Shown here: positions 50,973 to 59,254 of the stretch, one piece after another | Numbering within the stretch: the stretch's first letter is position 1 | Layout of the letters: each line of letters starts with the position of its first letter | Source: Allofournierella massiliensis | GTDB lineage: Bacteria; Bacillota; Clostridia; Oscillospirales; Ruminococcaceae | DNA: 64,000 nt | Assembly: GCF_021531255.1 (NCBI RefSeq) | Contig: NZ_JAFBIO010000001.1 | Span: forward strand, 1 to 64,000 | Direction: 5' to 3' | The notes under the pieces: model-generated | Database searches by the model: none | Told to the model about the DNA's origin: nothing | The model's input: only the letters and a program-made list of their open reading frames with translations | Translations under genes and position numbers: made by a program

Positions 50973-52238
50973 TTAAATGAGGTTCTCTTGTTCCAATCGA
51001 ACCTTCTTTTCAATCATATACTGAATAACTTCATAGAACATGGAATACTCCGGGCTCTTCAAAAGAGAAGTTAACATCTGGATATATCCATCGGTTTTGA
51101 TGTTCATGCAGGAAGCAAGATTAGCCTGGAGTGTTTCAACATCCATGTATAGCGGCTGCACTGACGGAACAATATTGGTCCGCAGTCGATTAAACAGCCG
51201 AAAACCGCCAAGATCAATATCGCTCCAATGATAGAATACAGCGTTAGGGCATCCTTCATATATTTTCGAGAACAGCAATCCTTTCATAGGGCTATAAAAT
51301 CCACCGTGGTAGACAATCAAATCCCCATGACCTTTATGATTGGCCTGATAATCAATGTAGTTAGCCTTGTTCTCGATGAACACGACTCTCTGAATATTAG
51401 AGCCGTCAATCGAGGCGATATGTTTTACGGCATCAGAATTGATATAAGAACCATATACCTGAGTTGACATATCGATAACTGTTCCATCATCCATTCTAAT
51501 GCTTAGCGGGCCATTGAATTCATAGATTTCCGGCCAGCGATAAAGCCCTCTTTCAACCAGAAGATCTTCATCCGAGAGTAGATCATTTGCAGAATCCTCA
51601 TCGCTTCCGATGGAACTCTTTTGAAGTTCCTTCAAGATAGAGATCACCTTATTCTTGAGCACACGCTCAAAGTACTTGCTATCTCCATAATGCCGACTTG
51701 AAAATACGCGCTCCATCTGGTCTGGATTCTTATCCAGTGCAACGAGACATTCAAAGAGGTTGGTATTGAGCTTCATGTCCTCTGTAAAAGGAGACTTAAG
51801 CTTTTTCTTAGTGGCAGCATACTCAACGAGGCTACTGATGTAACCTGCAAAATCAGAAGAGGGCGAAACTTTTTCCAAGTATGCGGATGCAAGCTCATTG
51901 AAAGATGCTAACAACTCTGCAGCTGGGACTCTGGAGATTTCCTTATAGCAAGCCGCGAGATTTTCGGTTATCAACCACACCTGATCGACCAGGTTTCCGG
52001 TCTCATATTTCACCCAAGAATATTCAATGAGTCCCTGATTTTTCAGTTGCTCCAGAACGGTGAGAAACAAATGCTTTTCGTCTATTTGTTCCATTACTTC
52101 CTGAAGAGCCTTCTCTTTGGGAATAGTAATCATAATGCGGCGATTGAATACTCCTGTTTGGAAGGCAGAACTTTGCTCGTATTTATCCAGCAGGGTATTC
52201 AAAAGCCATTTTTTGTAATCAATAATTGCTTTGGCCAT
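50973..52238 (-). CDS. jetD: Wadjet nuclease subunit JetD (DUF3322/DUF2220)
   Basis: The protein has 421 residues. The N-terminal DUF3322 region covers about 1-200. The C-terminal Toprim-like DUF2220 domain carries E289 in VVFIENKANY and the D340-x-D342 pair in WSDIDLGGFRL, which match the metal-binding residues of JetD. In Wadjet, JetABC extrudes DNA loops and JetD cuts circular DNA such as plasmids. This gene is last in a minus-strand jetA-jetB-jetC-jetD operon, 3 bp after jetC. All catalytic acidic residues look intact. Confidence 0.93.
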   Translation of the reverse strand: MAKAIIDYKKWLLNTLLDKYEQSSAFQTGVFNRRIMITIPKEKALQEVMEQIDEKHLFLTVLEQLKNQGLIEYSWVKYETGNLVDQVWLITENLAACYKEISRVPAAELLASFNELASAYLEKVSPSSDFAGYISSLVEYAATKKKLKSPFTEDMKLNTNLFECLVALDKNPDQMERVFSSRHYGDSKYFERVLKNKVISILKELQKSSIGSDEDSANDLLSDEDLLVERGLYRWPEIYEFNGPLSIRMDDGTVIDMSTQVYGSYINSDAVKHIASIDGSNIQRVVFIENKANYIDYQANHKGHGDLIVYHGGFYSPMKGLLFSKIYEGCPNAVFYHWSDIDLGGFRLFNRLRTNIVPSVQPLYMDVETLQANLASCMNIKTDGYIQMLTSLLKSPEYSMFYEVIQYMIEKKVRLEQENLI

Positions 52239-52241
52239 CGT

Positions 52242-55200
52242 TTAATCCTCCTCGGTTAAGTTCGAGTCAATAGAACGTGGATCAAAGTGTTTGGTAAAGG
52301 CATGGCGGTAGTCTTTGTAGACTGCAATGTTGCGGTCTACTAAAGGTGCAATATCGGAGATCTTTTCCGGTGGCGCAGAGAAAATTGCCTGGAGCTTAAA
52401 CTGACGAAGCAGCATGATGCTTTCCCGGATGCGCTCACCATCCATCTTGCTGAATGCCTCGTCAAGAATAATGATTCGGATCGTATTATTCTGTGGCTCT
52501 TTACTGCGAATGCGGCACACCTGAGAGAAGGAGGCCAGCAGAGAGATGTAGAACGGGATCTGCGTTTCACCACCGGACTTTTTAAGCAGTGTCTTTGACA
52601 GGCGTTGCTCCTCACCATGATCATTGGTAACAACAAGATCAAAGATGAGATAGGTCTTGTAGTCCGTAAACTTACGGATGTTCTTCTCGTATTCTGCTCG
52701 CTTTTCAGAACTCATGTCCATCTCATTCATGATCAGCAGATTGAAAAGTTCAGCAATCTGACGCTGATACTTCTGATTGAACAATTCAGACATGATGTTA
52801 TAGCCGCCGGTATCAAGAAGCATAGGATCCATGATCATATCATAGTATTCACGATACTCCGGGCGCGGCTTCTTTTCAAAACGATAGCGGTCAGTTCCGA
52901 ACTGATGCTTACGAAGGGACTCGTTCAATTCATCCAGCTGTTCAGTAACTGCCTCGATGCTAGATTTGATCTTTGCAATGAAGTCATCGCGGAACTGGTT
53001 ATATGCTTTTTCCTTTGCTGTTTGGATCTGAGCCAAATAGTCAGGCAGTTTGATTTCCTGAAGACTCTGCAGTTCATCAGAAAACTCTGTATTATCCTCG
53101 CGCTCAACGTCATAAGGCATATGATACTGCTGATTATATGCGCTTCTTGCATTGTTTCGATCGCGGCGATGCTTGTCTCGTCTGGTCGCAGTACCTGCCT
53201 TGGCTGAGTTATAGCGCTCACGAAGAGTCATGCTCGAAGAACTGGTTTTGCTTCGAGTAACTTCTTCCTGGTAACGAGGCTCTGCAGTTTCAACGAGCCA
53301 AGTCTCTTCAAAGATAGACGAAATGATACGCTGTAAGTGCTGAATCTTTGCCTCCTCTTCGGGAATACGAGTGCTCTGCAGATTCCGAATCTGCTCGTCC
53401 AGACGCGTAGATTCATCTCGCTTTTCCTGAATCGGCTTATCAAAGTCAGCAACAATTTTTCTGAGCCGACTGATTTCATCAAGCATACGTTGCATATAGA
53501 GCAGATCCAAAGAGCCGTACTCAGCCTGTTTGGCAGTACGGCGTTCTTTGAGCTTCATCAGCTCATCATGTCTGGCAACAGCCTCTTTGTAAGACTGAGC
53601 CTCATTGTCATTCATGACAGAAAGCCGAGCTGCTCTACGTAGATGAGCTAACAGAGACGTCACTTCATCAAGCTGTGAAGAGATCTGTTCTAGCTTGGCT
53701 TCATTCTGCTGAATCTGAATCTGTATTGCATTGCGACCAAGGAATGGTGTTGCATATCTCTCCGGATTTAACTTCCGGGAAACATAATTTTTGTAAAGCA
53801 TGCAGCTGCGTGTAATAGCAGTTCGATGCTTATTAAGATCCTGAACAGAATCGCACTTCATTACCTTACCAAGAAGATACCTTGCGTATAAGAGTGCATC
53901 TTCAGATTCAGATTCGATTTCATCTGCCAGAGAGCCTGCGACGGCGGATACACCATCTTTCTTTAAGCGCCCAATATCGACGAGGCCAACATCATAGTAA
54001 CCACGTTCAGCTTTTGCCCCGTCATAGATCTGCAGAGCTGCAGCATAGTGCTCTTCCGGGACCAGTAAATAGAAGCGCTGTGTATCCAGATAGCCTTCGA
54101 TAGCATTCTGCCAGCTAAGATCACGAACTTCTAAAAGATCGGCAAGAACCGGAACTTCAATAGTCCTTCCCAGCTGATCAGAGAGCTGCTTTTCCAGCAT
54201 TGTTTTAAAAGGAGCTACGTTTCCTTTATAGGGCTTAATACCTTTTTTCAGTTTCTCAATGATGGTACGCAGGTCAGCTTGTTCAGTAGATAATGCCTTT
54301 CTTGTATTATCCACACGACCACTTTCACCGGATACAAGAGCATGCAGTTCAGACAATACTGCCAAAGCTTCATCAATAGGATACGAGGTCACTGTTTCAG
54401 CATTAACCCGCAGCATCTTTTCCAGGGATGTATGAAGACCCGAGAACTTATCCCGGACTTCTTTATCCAGCGCGGAATCATTGCACAAAGAGCCAAGTGC
54501 ATCAATCCACTCTTTGGCATAGGAATACAAATGTGCAGCTGCACTATCGATAGCGGACTGAATACTGTCGATTTCTTTTTTCAGCTGCGCCAGCTCTGAA
54601 GATAAAATCTGTTCTCTGCGGACGATATCAGAGCTGCCGTACTCTTCCTGAAGCGTTTGCAGCTTTGAAGACATGCTCTCTTTTTCGGACAATAAATCAT
54701 CTAGTTCTTTGCCTAAGATTTCAATTCTTGCCGTCTTCTTCTGAATTTCGGCCTGCAGGTCTGCGACAACCGCAGCATACTCATCCTGCTCAGCACGATA
54801 AACGATATATTCCTGGATGTTGTAAGTATTACATTCTCTGCGATAGGCATCATCCAATTCCTGAATTCTTAACAGAGCTTCAATGCGCTTGGAAGTGGAT
54901 TCGGCGTCACGTTCTAACTGCTTGTAGAGACGGATGTCTGATTGCATCTGATCCACGGAGATATCATTTTTGACATCACAAATAGACTCAGTAATAAACT
55001 GAGTAATGTCAGAAATCGGCGAGAAGGGGACTGCTTTCTTAAGAAGCATGCGGTATTTCGGCTTGATCTGACCGAACTTACCAAGTGTTACATCCTGATA
55101 CCGTTTGTTTGTTTCATAGAATTCATAGACTGAATTCTTCCGTCCGTATTTCTGTTTGAAGAAAGAAGTCAGCTCTTGAATGGTATAAGGAATGTTAGTT

Positions 55201-55634
55201 TTGGGATCAATAAACATTCCTTCCGGAAAGCCATGCCCATTGATCACGAACCACTTACGATCAAAGTTCTGATCTTTGAAGCAGTCACAGACGATGCCGG
55301 TAACAAAAAATGCCTTCTTCTGCGTATCATAAAATTCCAGTGCAACATAACTTGTAAACCGCTGGTCTTCACGAAGATAATGAAATCCTGCTTCGCCATC
55401 ATCTCCGAGTTCGCCGTATAAGTAACTCTTTAAAGTACGGGCAGATTTCTGATTGGCAGCTTTATTAAAAAAGTTACCATCCGTATCACCAAGAAGGACA
55501 AGCTGAAGCGCATCGATGATGGTGGATTTACCGGCTGCAGTTTTACCCGTCAGGAAATTAATCATCTCGAAATCAATAACTTCTTTGTCATAGTGGTGCC
55601 AATGAATAAGCAGCATTCGCTTCAATTCTTTCAT
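52242..55634 (-). CDS. jetC: Wadjet SMC-like ATPase JetC
   Basis: The protein has 1130 residues. Walker A GKTAAGKST is at residues 30-38, the signature SGGE near residue 1020 and Walker B IILDEAF near residue 1056. Long coiled coils lie between, with a hinge around residues 500-600. This is the MukB-like motor of Wadjet. The ATG overlaps the jetB stop by ATGA. The length matches the normal JetC range and no break is seen, so the motor should work. Confidence 0.95.
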   Translation of the reverse strand: MKELKRMLLIHWHHYDKEVIDFEMINFLTGKTAAGKSTIIDALQLVLLGDTDGNFFNKAANQKSARTLKSYLYGELGDDGEAGFHYLREDQRFTSYVALEFYDTQKKAFFVTGIVCDCFKDQNFDRKWFVINGHGFPEGMFIDPKTNIPYTIQELTSFFKQKYGRKNSVYEFYETNKRYQDVTLGKFGQIKPKYRMLLKKAVPFSPISDITQFITESICDVKNDISVDQMQSDIRLYKQLERDAESTSKRIEALLRIQELDDAYRRECNTYNIQEYIVYRAEQDEYAAVVADLQAEIQKKTARIEILGKELDDLLSEKESMSSKLQTLQEEYGSSDIVRREQILSSELAQLKKEIDSIQSAIDSAAAHLYSYAKEWIDALGSLCNDSALDKEVRDKFSGLHTSLEKMLRVNAETVTSYPIDEALAVLSELHALVSGESGRVDNTRKALSTEQADLRTIIEKLKKGIKPYKGNVAPFKTMLEKQLSDQLGRTIEVPVLADLLEVRDLSWQNAIEGYLDTQRFYLLVPEEHYAAALQIYDGAKAERGYYDVGLVDIGRLKKDGVSAVAGSLADEIESESEDALLYARYLLGKVMKCDSVQDLNKHRTAITRSCMLYKNYVSRKLNPERYATPFLGRNAIQIQIQQNEAKLEQISSQLDEVTSLLAHLRRAARLSVMNDNEAQSYKEAVARHDELMKLKERRTAKQAEYGSLDLLYMQRMLDEISRLRKIVADFDKPIQEKRDESTRLDEQIRNLQSTRIPEEEAKIQHLQRIISSIFEETWLVETAEPRYQEEVTRSKTSSSSMTLRERYNSAKAGTATRRDKHRRDRNNARSAYNQQYHMPYDVEREDNTEFSDELQSLQEIKLPDYLAQIQTAKEKAYNQFRDDFIAKIKSSIEAVTEQLDELNESLRKHQFGTDRYRFEKKPRPEYREYYDMIMDPMLLDTGGYNIMSELFNQKYQRQIAELFNLLIMNEMDMSSEKRAEYEKNIRKFTDYKTYLIFDLVVTNDHGEEQRLSKTLLKKSGGETQIPFYISLLASFSQVCRIRSKEPQNNTIRIIILDEAFSKMDGERIRESIMLLRQFKLQAIFSAPPEKISDIAPLVDRNIAVYKDYRHAFTKHFDPRSIDSNLTEED

Positions 55635-56263
55635 GCATCCACCTCCTGTTCTTCCCGGGCCTCCGTGTTTTCTTCCTCCAACATATTGGCAATGCTGCCT
55701 ATCTGCTCATTGCTGATGACAAATAAGATAGACGGCAGGATCCGAATGGTTGTCTCCGCCTCTTCCCAGGCGCCTCCGTTTTTCGAAATCAGATTGAAGG
55801 AAGCTAGTGTGCGAAGCGCCTCATGCAGCTGAAGATTGGCTGGCTTCTTTGAGAGAACCCCCAGGGTCATCATCTTATGCGTGATATCGCCGGTGGTCGT
55901 AAAGATCTCTTTTGAAAGAGACAGCTTCTCACGTTCCTCGTCGTAAATCAGGCGAAGCGTAAACAGTGTCTGCGTCGTAAACTTATCCAGTTTCTTTCGA
56001 TTGAAATCGTAAGTACTATGAAGCGCAATAACGCCATAGTTACTATCTTTCTCCAACGTAAACCCTGCGTAAGAAAAATAATCGGTCAGCATCTCGAAGT
56101 TGCGCTCCGCAAATAAATAATCCGGATTGGAGCGGCGAAGGGTATCCTCTGAAGTCGTATCAGCCTGAAGCAGAAAAGTCTGAGCCAGCAGCATATTTAC
56201 AATGCGCCTGAATTTTTCCTGATCTGTCATCGTGAGCTTGTCAAAAGCTGTATCAAACATCAT
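55631..56263 (-). CDS. jetB: Wadjet subunit JetB (DUF4194)
   Basis: The ATG after AAAGGGGGACAA, overlapping the jetA stop by ATGA, is chosen; this gives 210 residues. The sequence has the DUF4194 layout: MTDQEKFRRIVNMLLAQTFL early, YGVIALHSTYDFNRKKLDKF in the middle and a C-terminal winged-helix portion. JetB is the MukE-like kleisin-associated subunit. The C-terminus is a short acidic tail. Confidence 0.93.
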   Translation of the reverse strand: MMFDTAFDKLTMTDQEKFRRIVNMLLAQTFLLQADTTSEDTLRRSNPDYLFAERNFEMLTDYFSYAGFTLEKDSNYGVIALHSTYDFNRKKLDKFTTQTLFTLRLIYDEEREKLSLSKEIFTTTGDITHKMMTLGVLSKKPANLQLHEALRTLASFNLISKNGGAWEEAETTIRILPSILFVISNEQIGSIANMLEEENTEAREEQEVDA

Positions 56264-57648
56264 TTGTCCCCCTTTCTGGAAATGGTAATATCGGGCAGGT
56301 TGTAGCCCATGCAATCGACATAGCCGGACTTAAAATCTACGGTGTAATCAGCACCTTTTTCTCTGCCGCGTACAGTACACAGAAGGAAAAGAATGAATTC
56401 ATTAGAATCCGAAATCGATACATCGATCGTAGAAATGGAATGTCTTTCACCAAGAAGCGAATGCACATAGGTATCAATCTTCTTATTGCTATATTGCTTG
56501 CGGATATCTCTTAGGAAACCGGCCATAAGTTCCGCGTTTTCCTCGCGTGTTTCAATTGCGATAGCCTTTCCCTCGCTTCGAGCTGTTCGTTTAATGCGAT
56601 TGTAAGCAGACTGACTATCAACAAAACTATGTGAGTATAGGTTAACAGCACCTTGCATAGCGGAAGAAACAGCCTCATTGTTGGATGCCTTTAAGAGCTG
56701 CACCAATTTCCCCTTGATGCTGCGGTCAACATTAAGTGCATACCGAATCTTCTCAATGGATGCACGAGTGTATTCGGTATGTTTGTTATCAATCTGAGAA
56801 ATGAGATTTTCGATTTTCTCATAGGTCTCTCCGATATCCAGAAGCATCTCTAATGTCTGCTCTCTGCCAGAATCCATATCGGCAAATACCTTGCGCTTAA
56901 CACCTTGCTCTGCAATCGATTCAATAATCTCGTCACTTACTTCCCAGGAATGAACAATAGAAAGAATAGGGTGACGAAATCTTGGAACAGAATCAATGGT
57001 CTTAAGTGGGTAGTAAATAGCATCGAACAGCTGCTCTCGATAATTGTCGAAGTGTTCTCGCAAAAGGCTGTTTACATCAGACTCATTCAAGATGCGCTGA
57101 TAGTAGTGGCCGATATTGTTATATAAGGATTTAAGTTCTGTGATTAACTGCGAAGAATTTGTATGAGCGGCAGACAGAGCCTGGAAACGGTAATCCGGAT
57201 TATCGTCACAGCTTTTAAGAGAAGCATAAGTGGCATAAACATAGCCGTTGTATTCGGAGACGCGGTCTTCGGACAAATTGTAAAGAAGATCAGCGGTTGC
57301 AATGGAATAATCCGGTACGGAGATGTTTTCAGTAAAGGAACCGGGTTCGTATTCGATCGTGATCCATCCGCGTTCCTTCAAAACACGCAGAAGGAAATAC
57401 GCTTTTCCTGACAGTCCTTCCCCGTCTTCGGCACTGGCACCTAATTCATCTGATTCCTCAGAAAAGTCAGCCAAGAGAATCCTGTTCTCAAGAGTATTGA
57501 TCAGCATTGCGACAAAGTCGGTCTTTCTGATAATCAGTTCTGTTTTGAAGGCCTGACGAAGCACCATAATAGCCGCAACATACAGGTCCTTTTTGCTTGA
57601 TGTGAGCACCCTAAAGAAGTCTTCAGGGATGCGATCAAAGAGTTCCAT
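56260..57648 (-). CDS. jetA: Wadjet subunit JetA (DUF3375-like MukF)
   Basis: The protein has 462 residues and corresponds to the MukF-like kleisin of Wadjet. A winged helix lies near residues 10-120, helical regions follow, and the C-terminus is YVDCMGYNLPDITISRK. It is first in the Wadjet operon with a GGGAGGAACATC ribosome site. The region upstream has a TATACT -10 (57685-57690) on the minus strand but no good -35, so its promoter is only tentatively located. It is back-to-back with the BREX operon. Confidence 0.9.
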   Translation of the reverse strand: MELFDRIPEDFFRVLTSSKKDLYVAAIMVLRQAFKTELIIRKTDFVAMLINTLENRILLADFSEESDELGASAEDGEGLSGKAYFLLRVLKERGWITIEYEPGSFTENISVPDYSIATADLLYNLSEDRVSEYNGYVYATYASLKSCDDNPDYRFQALSAAHTNSSQLITELKSLYNNIGHYYQRILNESDVNSLLREHFDNYREQLFDAIYYPLKTIDSVPRFRHPILSIVHSWEVSDEIIESIAEQGVKRKVFADMDSGREQTLEMLLDIGETYEKIENLISQIDNKHTEYTRASIEKIRYALNVDRSIKGKLVQLLKASNNEAVSSAMQGAVNLYSHSFVDSQSAYNRIKRTARSEGKAIAIETREENAELMAGFLRDIRKQYSNKKIDTYVHSLLGERHSISTIDVSISDSNEFILFLLCTVRGREKGADYTVDFKSGYVDCMGYNLPDITISRKGDK

Positions 57649-57777
57649 TGATGTTCCTCCCTGTTCGTATGTAAATTATCTTCCAGTATAGCAGATTGAC
57701 GTTAAAAAATATACGGGCAGACGACATACAAATAGTTAGGTGCCAAGAATTCTGGGCAATAGATATGCTTGTTTGAG

Positions 57778-57806
57778 TTGATTTTGTTCGCCGGTCGGAT
57801 TATAAT
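57778..57806 (+). promoter_or_regulatory. Promoter of the BREX operon
   Basis: TTGATT (57778-57783) and a perfect TATAAT (57801-57806) are 17 bp apart, 47 bp ahead of the HTH start. The region lies in the 204-bp divergent gap between jetA and the BREX operon. Confidence 0.85.
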
Positions 57807-57852
57807 GAATAGTGGCGTTTTGTATAGTTTTCTCGGTGAGAGAGGTAAGCAC

Positions 57853-58056
57853 ATGGAATATTTATCAACCGCCCAGGCTTCACAGAAATGGGGCATATCT
57901 TCACGCAGAATTCAAAAGTTATGTTCAGAGGAACGTATCCCCGGAGCAACAAGAGTTGGAACCATTTGGGCAATACCCGTCAGTGCGCCAAAGCCTGCTG
58001 ATGCAAGAATAAAGAGTGGAAAATATATAAAAGACAAAAAGGAGGAAGACATCTAA
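57853..58056 (+). CDS. Small MerR/excisionase-type helix-turn-helix protein
   Basis: The ATG after AGAGAGGT gives 67 residues; the longer frame overlaps the promoter. YLSTAQASQKWGISSRRIQK near the start and the RVGTIWAIPV wing are a MerR-type HTH_17 domain. Its last base overlaps the brxA start, so it is the first gene of the BREX operon and probably controls it. BrxR, the known BREX regulator, is a different and larger protein; small HTH proteins ahead of brxA are known in Firmicutes loci. Confidence 0.8.
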   Translation: MEYLSTAQASQKWGISSRRIQKLCSEERIPGATRVGTIWAIPVSAPKPADARIKSGKYIKDKKEEDI

Positions 58057-58664
58057 TGGCCAATCGATCTGAAGTATATAGCGCAGGTCTTATGTCGGAA
58101 GCACCCTGGTTTCTCGAGTTCAAGAAGATGGTCTTCCTAAAACAGGATGGCGTTGATCAAGAAGAGATCAAGCGCCGTTGTATTGAAGAAAATCTATTTG
58201 GCATGCCTAAGGAGTATAGAGCTCGAAGGACTTATGGATATCTATTAAATAGATTGAACCTGATGGACGATACATTAATCAATCTGTTCTGTTCTTCAGA
58301 TTTGACTACACAAAAAATAATCAACCTTATTATGATTGCTAAGGGTGACAGACTATTTTCAGAGTTTTTGAATGAGGTGTATCGTGAAAAATACATAGTT
58401 GGATTTACCGAGTTGTCAGCCTCTGATGTTAATGTGTTTTTCACTGACAAGGCGGCTCATGATGAAATAATGGGACAATGGATAGAAACGACATTCAAGC
58501 GATTAAGATCAGGATATTTTCAATTCCTTGTGGATGCCAATCTTCTGAAGAAGGAAAAGAGTAAGTACTATATTACTCCACCAATACTTGATATCGCACT
58601 CGAAAGATATCTTCAGTTTAACGGCGACGAACGATTACTGAAAGCAATTACGGGGGTAAGCTAA
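58056..58664 (+). CDS. brxA: BREX protein BrxA (DUF1819)
   Basis: The protein has 202 residues. The DUF1819 pattern is visible in EVYSAGLMSEAPWFLEFKK at the start, then RRTYGYLLNRLNLMDDTLIN and FTDKAAHDEIMGQW. BrxA is a small DNA-binding part of BREX phage defence. It overlaps the HTH gene and brxB by one base each (TAATG), so the operon is tightly coupled. AT content is higher than in the ICE backbone. Confidence 0.92.
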   Translation: MANRSEVYSAGLMSEAPWFLEFKKMVFLKQDGVDQEEIKRRCIEENLFGMPKEYRARRTYGYLLNRLNLMDDTLINLFCSSDLTTQKIINLIMIAKGDRLFSEFLNEVYREKYIVGFTELSASDVNVFFTDKAAHDEIMGQWIETTFKRLRSGYFQFLVDANLLKKEKSKYYITPPILDIALERYLQFNGDERLLKAITGVS

Positions 58665-59242
58665 TGAAAACTTTAGATGAACGCCTCGACTTGATTGAGG
58701 AAACAATAAAAAAGCCCTCCTTCCGGCAGAACAAAGGACTGGGTAATGAGGTAGGATATTATATTTTTGACTACGCACCGGATCGAGAACTCCAGGTACG
58801 AGAAAGAATTGAGTATGTTCGCAAAAAATATGAAAACTCGCCTGATGGATTCCGTGTCATTGTCTTTGATCTATATGACGTCATCATTGATACCCTCGAT
58901 AAAAAAGGATACGTCCAAAAGACAATCGACATGGAAAAGAAAAAGGGATTTGAGCGAGTGATCCGCGCTGTTGGAAATACAATGCGTATCACAGCAGAAG
59001 ACAGCTTGATTGTTAATTATATTCAAGAACACACACCCGATAATTCGGTTGTATTCCTGACTGGAATCGGAAAATGTTATCCGATACTCAGATCCCATAC
59101 TGTACTAAACAATCTTCACCAAGTAGTGGATAAAGTTCCCGTCGTAATGTTCTACCCGGGAAAATACGATGGCCAGGAACTGATCCTCTTCGGAGAGATA
59201 AAAGACGATAATTACTACAGAGCTTTCAGATTTGCTGATTAA
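58664..59242 (+). CDS. brxB: BREX protein BrxB (DUF1788)
   Basis: The protein has 192 residues. It starts KTLDERLDLIEETIKKPSFR and has the DUF1788 landmarks NEVGYYIFDYAPDRELQVRE and, near the C-terminus, VVMFYPGKYDGQELILFGE. BrxB is required for BREX in tested systems but its activity is not known. It overlaps brxA by one base and precedes brxC by 12 bp. Confidence 0.93.
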   Translation: MKTLDERLDLIEETIKKPSFRQNKGLGNEVGYYIFDYAPDRELQVRERIEYVRKKYENSPDGFRVIVFDLYDVIIDTLDKKGYVQKTIDMEKKKGFERVIRAVGNTMRITAEDSLIVNYIQEHTPDNSVVFLTGIGKCYPILRSHTVLNNLHQVVDKVPVVMFYPGKYDGQELILFGEIKDDNYYRAFRFAD

Positions 59243-59254
59243 GGAGAAATACAA

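Noticed and set aside
57685-57713. A firm promoter for the jet operon
   Set aside because: TATACT is present on the minus strand, but the -35 position (TATATT) is poor, so I mention it only in the jetA entry.
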